Source: Maylandia zebra
Taxonomy: Eukaryota; Chordata; Actinopteri; Cichliformes; Cichlidae
Direction: 5' to 3'
DNA: 64,000 nucleotides
Assembly: GCF_041146795.1 (NCBI RefSeq)
Contig: NC_135187.1
Span: forward strand, 19,564,056 to 19,628,055
Shown here piece by piece: positions 24,836 through 37,400 of this stretch. Under the pieces are notes generated by a model that was not told the origin of the DNA, made no database searches, and worked only from the letters and a program-made list of their open reading frames with translations. The translations under genes were made by a program, and so were the position numbers. The stretch's first letter is position 1. Each line of letters begins with the position of its first letter.

Positions 24836-27800
24836 CACTGACACGCCAGAGAGACACGCCGCACACCGGGAAGGGAGAAAGAGCGAGCAAGAGAAGAGCG
24901 AAAGATACTCTATAAGTCCTGCCCTTCCTCCTCCTCCTCCTCCTCCATCCTTCCTACTCCTCTTCTTCTCCCCCCACCCTCCTTATCTGCTCGGGTCTCC
25001 TCATCCCTCTCTCCTCCCGTCTCCATACTTGAGAGCGCCTTTCTCTCTGCGGACATGGAACCTTCTTTTCAAAGAAAACGAGAAAAAAAGAGGACAAAAA
25101 AAGGAAAAAAAAAATCCAAATATATTCAGAAAAAAAAATAACACGTACACGCGAGATGTTTTTAAAGTAAATGTTGTTATTAATATTCTACAGATTCTCT
25201 TGTTCTGTATGTAATGATATGATTATTTTGTAAGAAAACAAACAAAACAAAACACATGCTCTTGCAACCTGTGTTTTCCAGCACACACACACACACACAA
25301 AAAGAGCGAGAGAGAGAGAGAGAGATCCTCTTCTGTTTTTAACGGAGCAAATCTGAAAAAAGGCCTGAAAGGGGAGAGGAGAGAGGTGGAGACGGGTGGA
25401 GTGAGCCTATGGACAGACTAACTATTAGATCGGGCTCTACTCTGCCTCTCACCACCACCACCCCCACTCTACACATACACTTAAAAAAAAGAAAAAAAAA
25501 AGAAAAACAAACCATACAGAGCGTCTGGTTGGCCGCACAGAGCCCGGGGTCAAAGGTGAGAGGAAAGGTCTCTTTTGTGTGCCTTCCGTCAATCTGGTGC
25601 TCAAAGACACACAAACGCACGTCCACAAAGCCACGCATAAACACACGCTAACACACACACACACTCGTATCTGCTCGAAGGTGGCGCTGACCTCTCGCTC
25701 TGTGCTTGGCCAACCAGAAAACGGTGCTCAGCGCTCGGCGTGTTTCAGAAACGTCAAGGAGCCGCTGCGGAGACACCGGCAGGCCCCCCTCCCTCTGCTC
25801 CTCTAAGCTGTATAAAGACTAGTTATGGATAGTAATAATAATCAATAATATATCAATGTTCTTGGGCTGGATGGTGAACAATAATAATAATGATGATGAT
25901 GATAATAATGCCGTAATAATAATAATAAACAGGAGGATGTGTATTTAGCAGTTTAAAAAAAGAAAAAAGTTTATATGTAAATATCAGCGTATCCTTTCTG
26001 GCGTCACTAACCATCTGCATGACCATGAAGAGTTTTTATCCATCACATCACGTCATCCCTTTAGATGAGCTGTGCTCTTGTCACACACACACGTACGCAC
26101 GCACACACACACCAAACACACAACAGCTGAAATAAAACTCGCAGCGCACTGAAACACACCGCGCCGACGTTAAGTAGACTGTAAATCATATCACACGAGC
26201 GCATATCGAACCCCTCGTCGCCGTCATCGCCATCATCGTCGTCGTCATAGTGATAGTCATCACTTGTGATTTCCAGCAAGATCAGGTGGTTTCAATGTTA
26301 TTGGTTAGTTATCGATCAGTTGCTGGTTGGTTTAGAGTTTGGTCTGTTTGTGTAAAAGCACAACTCCACGTCCGGCCATCATCCAATAAACGCCCTCCAC
26401 CCCACCCCTCTCACACACATACACACACAGCCATAAACGCACACACCCTTTTGCATGCCTCACCTTATGATTTTTTTTTTCTTTCTTCCATCATTGTCTC
26501 TCTGTTTGGGGATGGGAGGGGCCTCTTGGAAGTGTGAGGGGCTTTAATGAAATTTTTTTTTTTTAAAAAGTTGCTCCCACGTGCACTAATTCAGTCATAA
26601 CATTTGCCGTTAGAGCTTTGGTTATGAGAGGAAAATGAATTAGTGTTTATGAGGTCAACGTTAACCTGCCGTGGGAGCATTTTGGGGGAGGGGAGGGGAC
26701 AACGTGAGGAGACAGGCGGGCTGTGCTTCTATCTAAGAGATTGTAACAATAAACACACCAGTGCGACTGGGCTAGTAGCTTCTATTATACTCAGTACTGT
26801 AGAACAAAAATGCATGGGAGTCAAAACTATACTCGTCTGGGTGTGTGCGGATGGCTCTGTCTGTGTGTGTGTGTGAGTGTGTGTGCATTTTTTTCTGTCC
26901 AAGTGTGCGTCTTTAAAAGAAGAGAGGGGCGAGTTAAAGCTGGAATGTACTGTGGTCGAGTGTTTGTTTACCTACTCCAGCAGTTCTCACGCTCTTCCAC
27001 ATGCAGGTAACACAACTCTTCCACTCCTGTGTGTGTAGTTACCTGGGCCCCCTCCTTCCATCCCTCCCTCCCTCCTTCCCGTCGCCAGTCCAAGAATACC
27101 TGTGCGCGCCTGTGTCTGCACCTCATCTAAACCTGCTACCTGTGTGTTTGCGTATGCATGAGTGCTTCACCTTGATATTTCACAGCAGACTCTTGTGTAC
27201 ACTGACTAGCCTGTCGACGCGAGTGTGTGTGTGTGCGTGTGTTTCTGCGTGCGTGAGGGTGTGTTTAGTCTGTTCACTGCTGAATGTGGGGCGGCTCGTC
27301 CCTCACAGTGGCTATCACACACACTGACCGTGTCTTTTCACTGTCTGTCTGACTTGTCTACCTGTCTGTCTGCCGCAGGACAGATGGACAGACAACACGC
27401 CACTTTCTCACAGGCAGGAATGATATAAACACGTACTGTCTTTTCTAAAAGTGACTGTCAAAGTGTAAACGTGTGCGTTTGTAGCCATTTAAGCCTGCGT
27501 AGCCAAATAAGACGTGTGTGCGTGTCTGAGAGAAAGAGGGTAAATTTGTATGTGTGTGTGTGAGTGTTAGTGTGCATGTTTGAGAGTGTGCGTGTGAGCG
27601 TGTGTTTGTGTGTGTGAAGCCCAGTGGAGGCTACACTACTCTATGTTTGCTGTTCCCATTCCTGTTTTTATACATTTGCATTTTTTAAGGCTGAGTTTCT
27701 GTCATTGGCTGAGTGAGCGAAAGGAGGCGGATCCTCCACGCCACCGCCCTGTCACTAATCTGCCACTCTGTTCCAAATAAAAAACCTGATTGGGTAAATC
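24836..27800 (+). other. sdc3 3' untranslated region (extent inferred)
   Basis: After the stop, almost 3 kb lacks any coding signal and carries pyrimidine/purine tracts, A-rich runs, ATT/GAT triplets and TG-rich stretches, as in the long 3' UTRs of vertebrate SDC3. Possible poly(A) signals are AATAAA at 26748-26753 and at 27775-27780; the latter is followed by a GT/CT-rich stretch. The true end needs transcript data. Confidence 0.55.
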
Positions 27801-28114
27801 TGTCCTCTCCTGTCTTCTTTTAAACTGAAATAGATTAAAAAAACTCTCTTTTCCTCTCAAGAATTTGTGACTAATGACACAAACAACCAAGGAACTACAT
27901 AACTGTGTGACATTAAAATTGTGCAATTATTCCTTTGCTGTCTTTTTGGTGGCTAATGATCTATAATCTCACAACAGCAGTGTTTCTCAACCTGAAGTTT
28001 AATTAAGGTCAATGACCCATAGTCAAGAGACACAAAAATAACTTGCTATAAATGGATAAAACTATGCTGTAATAATAAAAAATGCAGATGGGACAAAACT
28101 ATGGCAACAACACA

Positions 28115-28489
28115 TGTATACACTCATCGATTGATTCATGAGGTACATCTTGCTAGTACCAGGTTGGACCTCCTTCTGCCTTCAGAGATGCTTGAAGTCT
28201 TTGTGACATACGGTATATTCTACAAAGTCATCAGCTCATACTGACAAAATAGCATCACACAGCACATCCATGATGTGTCCTGTTCCACCACTACCCAAAG
28301 GTGCTCTCTGCATTGAGATTTGGTGACTATGGAGGTCGTTTGATTACAGTCGTGTTCAAGAAACCAGTTTGAGATCATCTAAGATTTGTGACATGGTGTG
28401 TTATCCTGCTGGAAACAGGTTATAAAGTTATAAAGAACATGGTGTTGCTGTATTGTTGCTCTTTACTGTAGATAAATGTAGGTTATAGG
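28115..28489 (-). mobile_element. Tc1-like transposase relic, left fragment
   Basis: The reverse strand reads as the end of a Tc1-family transposase, including QQDNTPCHK, NWFLEH and EHLW-type motifs of the DDE domain, with many disruptions. The matching remainder continues at 29559, beyond the hAT-like insertion. Confidence 0.7.
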
Positions 28490-28585
28490 TAGGGATGCAA
28501 CGATACCAATTTTTTCAAACCGATACGATACCGATACTTGGATCTGAGTACTTGCTGATACAGATTACAAAAACCGATACTTCTA

Positions 28586-28644
<59 letters not shown>

Positions 28645-29558
28645 TGCAATGAATTGGAAGACAGGTTTTGTTTTATTCTCTGCCGATAATAAATAATATC
28701 TTAATAAAAATGACCACAAAAAAATTTCAAGTGAAAAATAAGCACTTCTGTTAAATTATTGCAGAGTCTCCACATTGTAATTTAACAAAATATCACTGAA
28801 CTATTGGCACTGTCTCGAGCTTTCGGAATAATAAATAAACACTTCTGTTTGGAATAAAATTAATACAAATTAGGTTTGAGAATAAAATAAACTTTTCAAT
28901 TGTTGCAGAGTGTCCATATTGTAAACAAACAAACAAAATAACGAAAGTATTTGGCATTGACGAACAAACTCCTCATCTGCCTGTGGATCATCAGTCCACT
29001 TTGCTGTTAAACCAAGGACTGACATCGCGCACACACTGCTTGTCTTTACTGCTTTAGAAAGTTTTGGCACCATTATCTCCCTGATGTGTGGGCGGCTGGG
29101 AATTTCATATCGCAGCTCGAGTATGCTGAGAAGAATCCTATGCTTTCCACGACTGGCATTGGCTGGTCATCCAGAGCAATAAAATGAGTCAGAGCCTCTG
29201 TTATTTTAACTGCCCGTGGATTTTCTCTTGACATTTTTCATCGCTTTTCCAAAACCTGAGTTAAAGTTGGCTGTTCCGGTCCACACTGCTGACATTTTGT
29301 TTAGCCTAGCTACAGCAGCCTCCAGTTTCTCTTTATCTGGAGCTGCCAGTCTGACTCGTCTAACCCTGTGCCTGTTTAGCGCAGGATGTCCCCCTAGTGG
29401 CCAATCTAAAAAAACTACAACAAAAATGACAAGCCAATCTCTGATTAATGAAATAATTCAGTATCAGTTCATGGTATCGGTTAACTTTTACGAGTATGAG
29501 TACACACACATTTTACAGTATCGGCCCCGATACCAGTATCGGTATCGGTGCATCCCTA
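28490..29558. mobile_element. hAT-like element inserted into a Tc1-like element
   Basis: Terminal repeats are tagggatgcaacgataccaa at the left and the near inverse ending ggtatcggtgcatcccta at the right. The flanking octamers gttatagg (28482-28489) and gttatcca (29559-29566) share their first five bases, consistent with a decayed 8-bp target duplication. The element is 1069 bp and includes a CA microsatellite at 28587-28642. Only a short broken frame remains on the reverse strand. Confidence 0.75.
28587..28642. repeat. (CA)n microsatellite inside the hAT-like element
   Basis: About 56 bp of CA near the left end of the element. Confidence 0.98.
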
Positions 29559-29745
29559 GTTATCCAATGCTCATTTAGTACTGAAGAGGTCCAAAATGTT
29601 CCAAGAAAATATCCCCCACCCCATTACACCACCAACAACCTGAACCCCTGATGCACGGCAGGATGGATTTGTGCTTTCATGTTGTTTACGTCCTTGACCC
29701 CCTGCCTTCAGATCTTATTAAAATATGCATGAGGGTCAATTTAAG
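29559..29745 (-). mobile_element. Tc1-like transposase relic, right fragment
   Basis: 'caagaaaatatcccccaccc' and 'catgctttcatgttgttt'-like sequence continues the same Tc1-like element that stops at 28489. Confidence 0.65.
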
Positions 29746-32700
29746 ATTAGGAAGAAACCACGTCAGTTAGCGGAGAAGATTGAGAACGCTCTCATACAGT
29801 AAATAGGAAACTATAGGCCACTGCTTAGCTTAACATGTGACTGGAAATGGTGAAACAGCTAGCCTTAATGTTTGCACACCAGCACCTGTAAAGTTCACAA
29901 ACTATTACACTGTGTATATGTATTAAACATACAAATTACAGAGTGTAAAAACAACCAGTTGTAGTTTCAGGGGTACTCTTCTTGGTCAGGTTTGTTTGTT
30001 TTAAAGGTGCATGTAGGTGAACTTTCTTATCTTTAGACCAAACTTCTTGACTGTATTGCGAGAAACCAATATTTCTTTAATACATACATACAGCACTGTC
30101 TCATTATTTCACCAGACACCATCACCGTCATATATTCTGCAAATTATTACCTACCCCCCAGATATTAGTTTGACGCATACTTCCCTGCTTAAAAGGACCG
30201 AAACACTCACAAAACAATACCACCCCCCACTTTCTTAGGTATTGTACTTTAGCTGTGCTAATTTGCTAACAAACGCACCATTAATCAAATCACCAAAACT
30301 AATTAACATTCAATGAACCAGGGAATTTCCGAGTCCCTCGGGGTCAAGGTAATCCAGCCTTGGTTTTATATGTAATAATGCATCTTCCCTCATAAGCAAA
30401 CACTGCACATTCCACAATCAGCAAGTCTGCTTTCAGTTAATGAAGTATTTTAAATGCACATCACAGTAAAAAGGTTCAGGGTTGAATCGGCTCTTCCAGT
30501 GAGGCGTTTGTGACACTTTGGGGCAGTTTGTGACTGTATGGCTTTCCTCTGTTCATCCAGTTTTCTTTCACCACCTATAAAAGTGGCCACAGGTTTGTTG
30601 ATGGGCGTGCCTGCCTCTCGCTCATTGTAGACTAGGACAGGCTGGATGAAGGGGTGCCATCAAATGTACCTGCTACTTGGAAAAGTCTTTCAGAAGATGT
30701 AATTATAAACTTTAACTGTTCGGCGCAGCTAATTTTGATTCTACCGGAGTAATGTTTAAGTGTTTTGACCTCATTATTAGTGCCCTCTCCTCCTCCTAAT
30801 TAAAGCTGCAGTTTGTAAAATTTCTTCAAGGATAAACAGGACTTCACTCAGACTACAAAAACCTGATGTTGCTATGCAGACCTTTTTGTTCTTTTTGTCC
30901 AGGTTTACAGATTTCTCAACCCTTCACTTCCATCTTAATGCAGTCTGCAGCTTGTAGCGCTCACAGTGGTTATAAACTGCCTTTTCTTCTGGTTACAGTG
31001 AACACTGTCACTGTAGTCTGTGGATTACCCACCAAGACAATGTTGCTCGAAAGACAGGCTACCGTTGAATTATTTAGATGTAATTCTTTTCTACATTGTG
31101 GGCAGGGCACATGAAGTTCCATTTGTATCCGTTTTGCTGCAGGAGATGCATAAAAATCCCAAATAATCCCCTCAAACCGGGAAGCTTAAATGAGTTTATT
31201 GTGATCACATGCAGTGTTGTAATGTGGGTGAACTTTTCCTTCAATATCTCGGTCTTAAATGTGACTCAGCTCCCTTGGCGGCTGAAGATTGTTCAAACTT
31301 GAGGTCCAGGCTTTATTCTTGGGTCCACTCATGACTCAGCAACGAAGCACTTGAAACAGGAGATGAATACATTTCAGTAACATGCATTTAAAGGCGCTTG
31401 CGTGCAGACACAAAGTCTGCCTCCATGTTCTCACACACCAGCCAGCATTAGCTCGGCCTGCGTGCCATTCTTTTCGACCCGCTGACACTAGAGGCAGCTC
31501 TCCTCTCTTCTGTGCTTCATCTAAGAGAGATGCTGTATTTGTATTTGCGTGATCACAGCTTCTTAGCACCTCATTTACACTTGTTTAACTCTGTGGGCCC
31601 TCGAGGGAGAAACAGACAGAGATGTTATTTTTCTTAAGTCAACACATAAAAATATCTTTTTTTCCCTCTTCCCTCCTCACTGAAAGTTAGATAAACTGTC
31701 TGTGGGGATTTGTGAGTACAAACACAGACACACAGGAAAGGAGATTATTCCTGCTCTTCAAGCATGAGACCAGATGAGACCAAGGTCACCCGAGTAGTGG
31801 GTTTGCAGCTGGCTATCATCCAGCAAAGCTAACAAGCTGTCCTGGCCTTGGAGAGCGGGCTGCTGATGAGGAAATATGCCTCTGCACAGAGGCTGAGGGC
31901 TCCTTGTGTGTGAGCCTCCTGTGGGAGGGGTGGAACAGCCGAGCCAAAGCTGCACAGTAGAGTTGGGGAAGAATGAAGCAGGCCTGGGGTCCAACCAGTA
32001 CCCCATCTGCTGGGTAACAGAGGAACAACCGTGGCAGAGACAACCTGATTTACTACCCAGTTTTAACCTGGTTATTTTCAGCTGCAATTTTACATACTAC
32101 AAAAATACAGATAGCAGGCTGTGGTGCGTTTGTGTCTGATTTTACAACGGCTTATTTTTTTAGACCTTTGTGGAGTAAGAAGCTCAAGGGATCAGCGCTG
32201 TTTATCCTCAGCTGACAGTCTGTAGGGTTGGGTTAACCATGAGGAGTCCCAGCGTAGATTTCACGGATTACATGATTATTAATTTAAGCTGAAAGAAAAT
32301 AAAACATCTTTCAGATACATTTGCAAATGTGTAGCAAATGTGTAGCAGCGACACGTGTCTTTATTTCACGGGATCTCAAACTAAAAACTACAAGTAGTTC
32401 CCCCGCAAAGCCACGGCTTTAGTTTTCCTGCATTTAGAGTCTAGTATGTTAAGAGGTGTAACAAATCTGCATGTAAACTACAGCGCCTTGGTGATTATAT
32501 CAAAACATTCATTTTGTCTTTATGATCTAGTTTAAATAAGCTACATGATTCACAGAATGATTTTGTTTTAGACGTCTCATCTCACCTACTACAGCAAAAA
32601 TGCTTCAAGTAATCCCAGAATCCACTTTTATCAACATACTATACATATAATAATAATTACCTATTTCACATTGAGGGTCATTTTAAATGTTCTCATTCAT

Positions 32701-32979
32701 TTTCCCCAACAAACAGTTTTGTTTTAAAAATAAAAAAGCCATTTAAACACATAGGAGCAAGTTAGAAACCAACAATAAAGGCATAGTTTGTGATCTGAGA
32801 AATTAGGTTCATAAAAAAGAAAATGGGAAAAACATTGTACAGCTGTTAGCTGTGCCGTAACCTCAAGCTGCTTAAGGTGCAATGATTTATTTAGATGCAA
32901 TACAGTATATAAGGGAAAAACAGAGTTTGTACAATACTAATGAGCTTGAAAGTCGGTATTTGTTCAGACCGCTATCATT

Positions 32980-33865
32980 CTTCAACACAACCTGAACTCC
33001 TGATAGCGTTGCATTGTGTGTTTTTCTATCCAGGTTTGGTTTTACAGCATTGACAGTGTGTTTGGCATCATTGTCACGCTGCCATTCAGATGCTTTCCAG
33101 ATGGTATTGCACGGTGGATCAAATTCTGACAGCACTTTTCTGTGTTCATAATTACATTAATTTTTGAAAAGAGCTCCAACACCACTCGCCTGATTCATCA
33201 TTCATCGTTAGAGTAGCACAATGGGGCTGGTTAGTGCTGTTGCCTCAGCAAGAAGGTCCTGGGTTCAAATCCAAATCGAACCTGGCCGGAGCATTTCTGT
33301 GTGGAGCTTGCATGTTCTCTACAGGTATTTTGTCTTCATCCCACAGTCCAAAGACATGCAGTTAGTGAGGTTAGGTTAACTGGTGATTCTAAATTGGCAT
33401 TAACTGTGAATGTGAATGGTTTTCTGCCAGTGTGTAGTAGTCTGCCTATTATTCTGCGGCAGCCGTGATATGCTCCAGGCCCCCTGTGAACCTGAATTTA
33501 ATAGGTGGAAGGATAAGTGGCCTTCCCTTCCACTGAGAACATTTTTGATGAAATTTCAATAAACAGTAGATGGATCAACTGAAAGCCCAGATGTATCTCT
33601 CGGGTCCTGTTTCAGCTGTTTGCTGGATTATTTCTGATTTCTTGAGAACTTGACTTTTAGATGCTGTTCATTTTTTGTATAGTTGCTTTAGGTATGTCCC
33701 TTCTTCTTTTGTCCTCCACTTTTCCAGTTTCCTTAAATTTCTTTAAGTATACGCTGCACCCGATGCTGACATATGCCAGGTTTTCCATGAGCAGCTCTTC
33801 GGGATCATCTTGATGATGCAGAAACAGAATGTTATGCCTGTCAAACTGTGTTATCTTTGACATTT
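32980..33865 (-). mobile_element. Tc1/mariner-like relic interrupted by a SINE
   Basis: On the reverse strand, 33657-33863 encodes a 68-residue fragment with a helix-turn-helix-like region ending FKETGKVEDKRRR, as in Tc1/mariner DNA-binding domains. More transposon-like sequence lies at 32980-33180. Between them is the SINE-like insert at 33205-33530. Confidence 0.5.
33205..33530 (+). mobile_element. tRNA-headed SINE, degenerate
   Basis: The head 'gctggttagtgctgttgcct' with 'gtcctgggttcaaatccaaa' is a decayed B-box region. The body 'cccacagtccaaagacatgc' and 'ggttaactggtgattctaaa' is an abundant teleost SINE body. Confidence 0.65.
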
Positions 33866-34299
33866 TTCATATATTAAAATAAAGAAATGGGACCAAACGA
33901 TTTGTTTTAGCGACAGGCTGCTAGTAACAAAGTGCCTAAATTGGTTATTCACTAAGTTCAATGGCACATGCCTTGAGTTAGATGCCTTTTTTATGCTTGA
34001 ATGATTCACAAGTAAATCCCCTGTACTGTAAAATAAAAAAGTATAAACATAAAACTTGTCCCAGAAAGAAATGAATAAACGGGATAAAATCGATAGATGG
34101 CAATATCTTAACCTCCTCAGACCTGAGCCCTCAGAAGCCATTTTTATTTAAGCATTTTTTTTTTAGCTGTTTGCGATGAGCGAGACTAGATAAGGATAAA
34201 ACTCAGGCTTCTTGTTTGAACAGGAAGTCGTTACCTGGTTTTGAGACACCTTTTTTCCTTGTAAAAGTAGAGTTATGGTGCATCTGTTCTGTTCTGTGA

Positions 34300-34467
34300 T
34301 TGGCTGCTTCTGTTTCACCCTTCACGTGATAATTCTCCGTCACACAGCAGAGAGAGGTAATCAATCAATCAAGCCCATTAACCTGCGGTCATGAAGACAT
34401 TCGCTTCGTTGTCTGCTCGACTTAATTGATTATTAGCACAAGTTTATTGGTTTTGACGGTGGCGTTC
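34300..34467 (+). promoter_or_regulatory. putative nobox promoter and 5' UTR
   Basis: The inferred first exon is preceded by an inverted CCAAT motif (gattggctg near 34298-34306), a CACGTG E-box at 34323-34328, and a (aatc)n stretch. NOBOX promoters in mammals use E-boxes for germ-cell bHLH factors. Whether this E-box is used is inference, and the transcription start is unknown. Confidence 0.35.
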
Positions 34468-37400
34468 ATGGACGAAGACGGTGACGCAGGTGAAGACTTG
34501 GGTAAGGATACTCAGGCTGCCCTTTAATTGTTTTATTGGCTTGTTTTAGCCTTTTCAATTGATGCACGCGGACAAACTTTTAACACCATTTTTTAACAAA
34601 CTTTTGAAAGACGTCTTATTTAAAGCTTTTATTTTTTCCCCCTGTGAGTGAAGCTCCCAGTGCAGCTCTGCTCCGCGGAGACGACTTAAAACACGGTTAT
34701 TAACATTCACGACCCGGTGTTTGGAGATGGGGACAGCTTGGCTAGTTTAGCAGCACCTAGCCGCTCAGAGTTAATTAACGGTCAGGTGAGGTGGTGGCAC
34801 GAGGCGGCGCACGGCTGGGACATTAATTAAGCCACCGCAGGCTGCTGCTCCTCCCGAGACCGACGCGCGTTTTATTTGACCTGCGGGTCACCACGTGACC
34901 CTGGAGATGTGAAAGAAATCTTCAAACATCATCGGGTTATTTCTCCAAATACTGGTACCTTATCTGACTCCAGCTCAGTGAGTGACAGAGGAAAATGCAC
35001 CAATGTAGCTGAGCGGCGTGAGAGTTCATGAATGCATATACACCTGCTTTGTGGCATTTTCAGAGTTGAGCTGTGCTTTTCATTAATATAGGTTGCTTCA
35101 GTTTGAATAATTTAAAAAGAGAAAAGAAAAGAAGCTGGACTGAATCAAAATTACCCAAATAAAGATGGAAATTGATGAGTTTAGTGATTCCAATATTGAT
35201 ATCACCTATTGATTTGATTCCTTATCACCACCATGACTAAGCAGTATATCACATTCAATCCAGTTCTTCATACAGCGCCAAATCACAATAACAGTCACCT
35301 CAAGGCACTTTATATTGTAAGGTAGACCCGACAATAATGCCTACATACAAAAATCCAACAATTATATGAACCCTATGAGCAAGCACTTTGGCGACAGTGG
35401 GAAGGAAAAACTCCTGAAGACATTACATTCATGCAAATTAATAGCATGTTGTGTGATCAAATGTTTGTGTATGTTGGAGGCATTTTCCCTTTTTTGTGTG
35501 TGAGCAGTGTGTGTTACTTTCTCTTTGGAGTAATTAAGTAATTTGTTACACTGCTCATTGCACTACTTTCATGTTACTCTATAAAATAGCTGAAACGTAT
35601 TGTCTCAAAACTACCATTTAACAATATAAACCTGAGGTTACAATCTTACACACAGCACAAATCCCTATCCTAATGAGGGTGACACAAATGATCTTTCTCT
35701 TAGTATTTAGTTGTGAACACAAAGTAAAGATGAAAACCAGCACGAAAACACTTGAAAGTGATTCTACTTTAGAAACATGAACATCTAGAAATGGAGGCTG
35801 CAACCCAACTGCTTATGTTTGTTACCTGTTAAAGTTCAGGGTCTGGCTGCTGGGCTGGGGCCCACATTCACTCAGCTTTCACTCTGGGTTCTTGGCTAGC
35901 TTGGTTTTAGCATGCTGTCTGGTTGGCTTAGTATTAGCATGCTGTGTGTGTGTGAAGAGTCAAAGTAGTGTTAACAGCATAATGCAGTTGTTTCTGAGCT
36001 GGATGTAGTTTCCACTTTACCATCCCGTGCTCGTCCTTTTGTGAAATAAGAGTAACATCCATATCCACGCTGCAGACTGTGCCAGTGTTTTAACACAGGA
36101 CCACAAGTGCAACTGAAACAGAAGCAGGATGATAGGCAGGCTGACTAACAACAAGGAATTGGACTACTGGGAGCCGATTCTACACAAGAACCGGTTCTCG
36201 ATTCCCATCCCTGTTACCAAAGACAGAAATATAGTTTGGTTAACTACAGCAATTTTAAAACCTAGCAATGACCCACTTGACAGTGAACATGTAATGAAAT
36301 TATTGCACAGTGTCATAAGAAATTAAGTCAACCCAGCAAAAGTGCCACTCAGTTAAGTTTATATTAAAAGCGTAAACTCAAAAGCCAACAACAATAAATA
36401 AAATCTAGGGAACGCGTCACCTGTCTGGTCAGATGCCAAGCAGTGGAGCTAGGCCGTGAGCCACTAACGACCCAATTATCCGTAGTACTGATACCATCAC
36501 TGGTATCGGTATCGGATTGATACTAGCACAATAGGATCGATATGTTAACCCTATTAAAATGTGTTCAGATTTTGCAGATTGGTGATGATTCATCTCATAA
36601 GTCATGAAACGATGAGCTCCCCTACATAAGCTGCCTTTTATAAGTTAAAAGTATCACTATTGGTTTTGGTATCAGTAATACTGGCCCTGTGTTTACTTGG
36701 TATGGTATCGATACAGGAATTTGCAGGTTCACTACCACGCAGGACGGCCAGGTAACTGCTAAAGAATCCCTTCTCACCTTTTTCGAGCTAATAAATGGCA
36801 GGAATCACCCGCATATGCAGAAAGGTTGCATCTCACCTTTCTCTCCGAGGTCTTCCTTTTTTCCCTCCCATCTTCAACATCCTTTGTCCAGTGTAGCCAC
36901 TACTTCCCCTACAGATGTCCAAACCGTCTCAGCCTTCCTGCTCTAACTTGTCTGCAGAGTGCTCAACCTGGGAACCGGTTGGGGAAATAAAAAGAATGAC
37001 ATTGAACAACAACTTTCCTTTTGGTGAAGGAAGCATTTGTAGTTTTACTAGTTAACACACAAAAAAAGGTGTTAGTTCACTTTTCCCAACACTGCAGAGG
37101 CCTGATGATGGAGTCGGATTTTATCTTGTCTGGTTATCAGGGTTTTTCTGTGCTATTAAGATGGTTCACTTCTTACCAGGGTGCTTCACCATGATAACTT
37201 GTTCCCTAGATTAGAGATCATTAGGTCTGAAATCAGCGTCTACTGACCTGTCAGTTCTCTGTGAAATGACACCATTCCTGGAAGATTCCTCTGACTTCCT
37301 GTGTGGATAGTAGGAGAGTCTAGTGTCTTCACACTTCCCAGATGATCAATAAGAGAGATATATTTTTAGATAAACCTTTTTTTCCCCTTATTTTTTCCCT

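Larger units (their letters stand above)
27800..34467. other. sdc3-nobox intergenic region
   Basis: No gene was recognised. The region holds a nested Tc1/hAT insertion (28115-29745), a microsatellite, a Tc1/mariner-like relic split by a SINE (32980-33865), and unique AT-rich DNA. The last 150 bases are probably the nobox promoter. Confidence 0.6.

Noticed and set aside
24828..25214. A 128-codon frame after the sdc3 stop
   Set aside because: It overlaps the sdc3 stop in another frame and encodes Pro-, Ser- and Lys-rich low complexity typical of a 3' UTR.
36129..36326. A 65-codon frame in nobox intron 1
   Set aside because: It begins within a hAT-like repeat fragment and does not fit the phase of neighbouring nobox exons.
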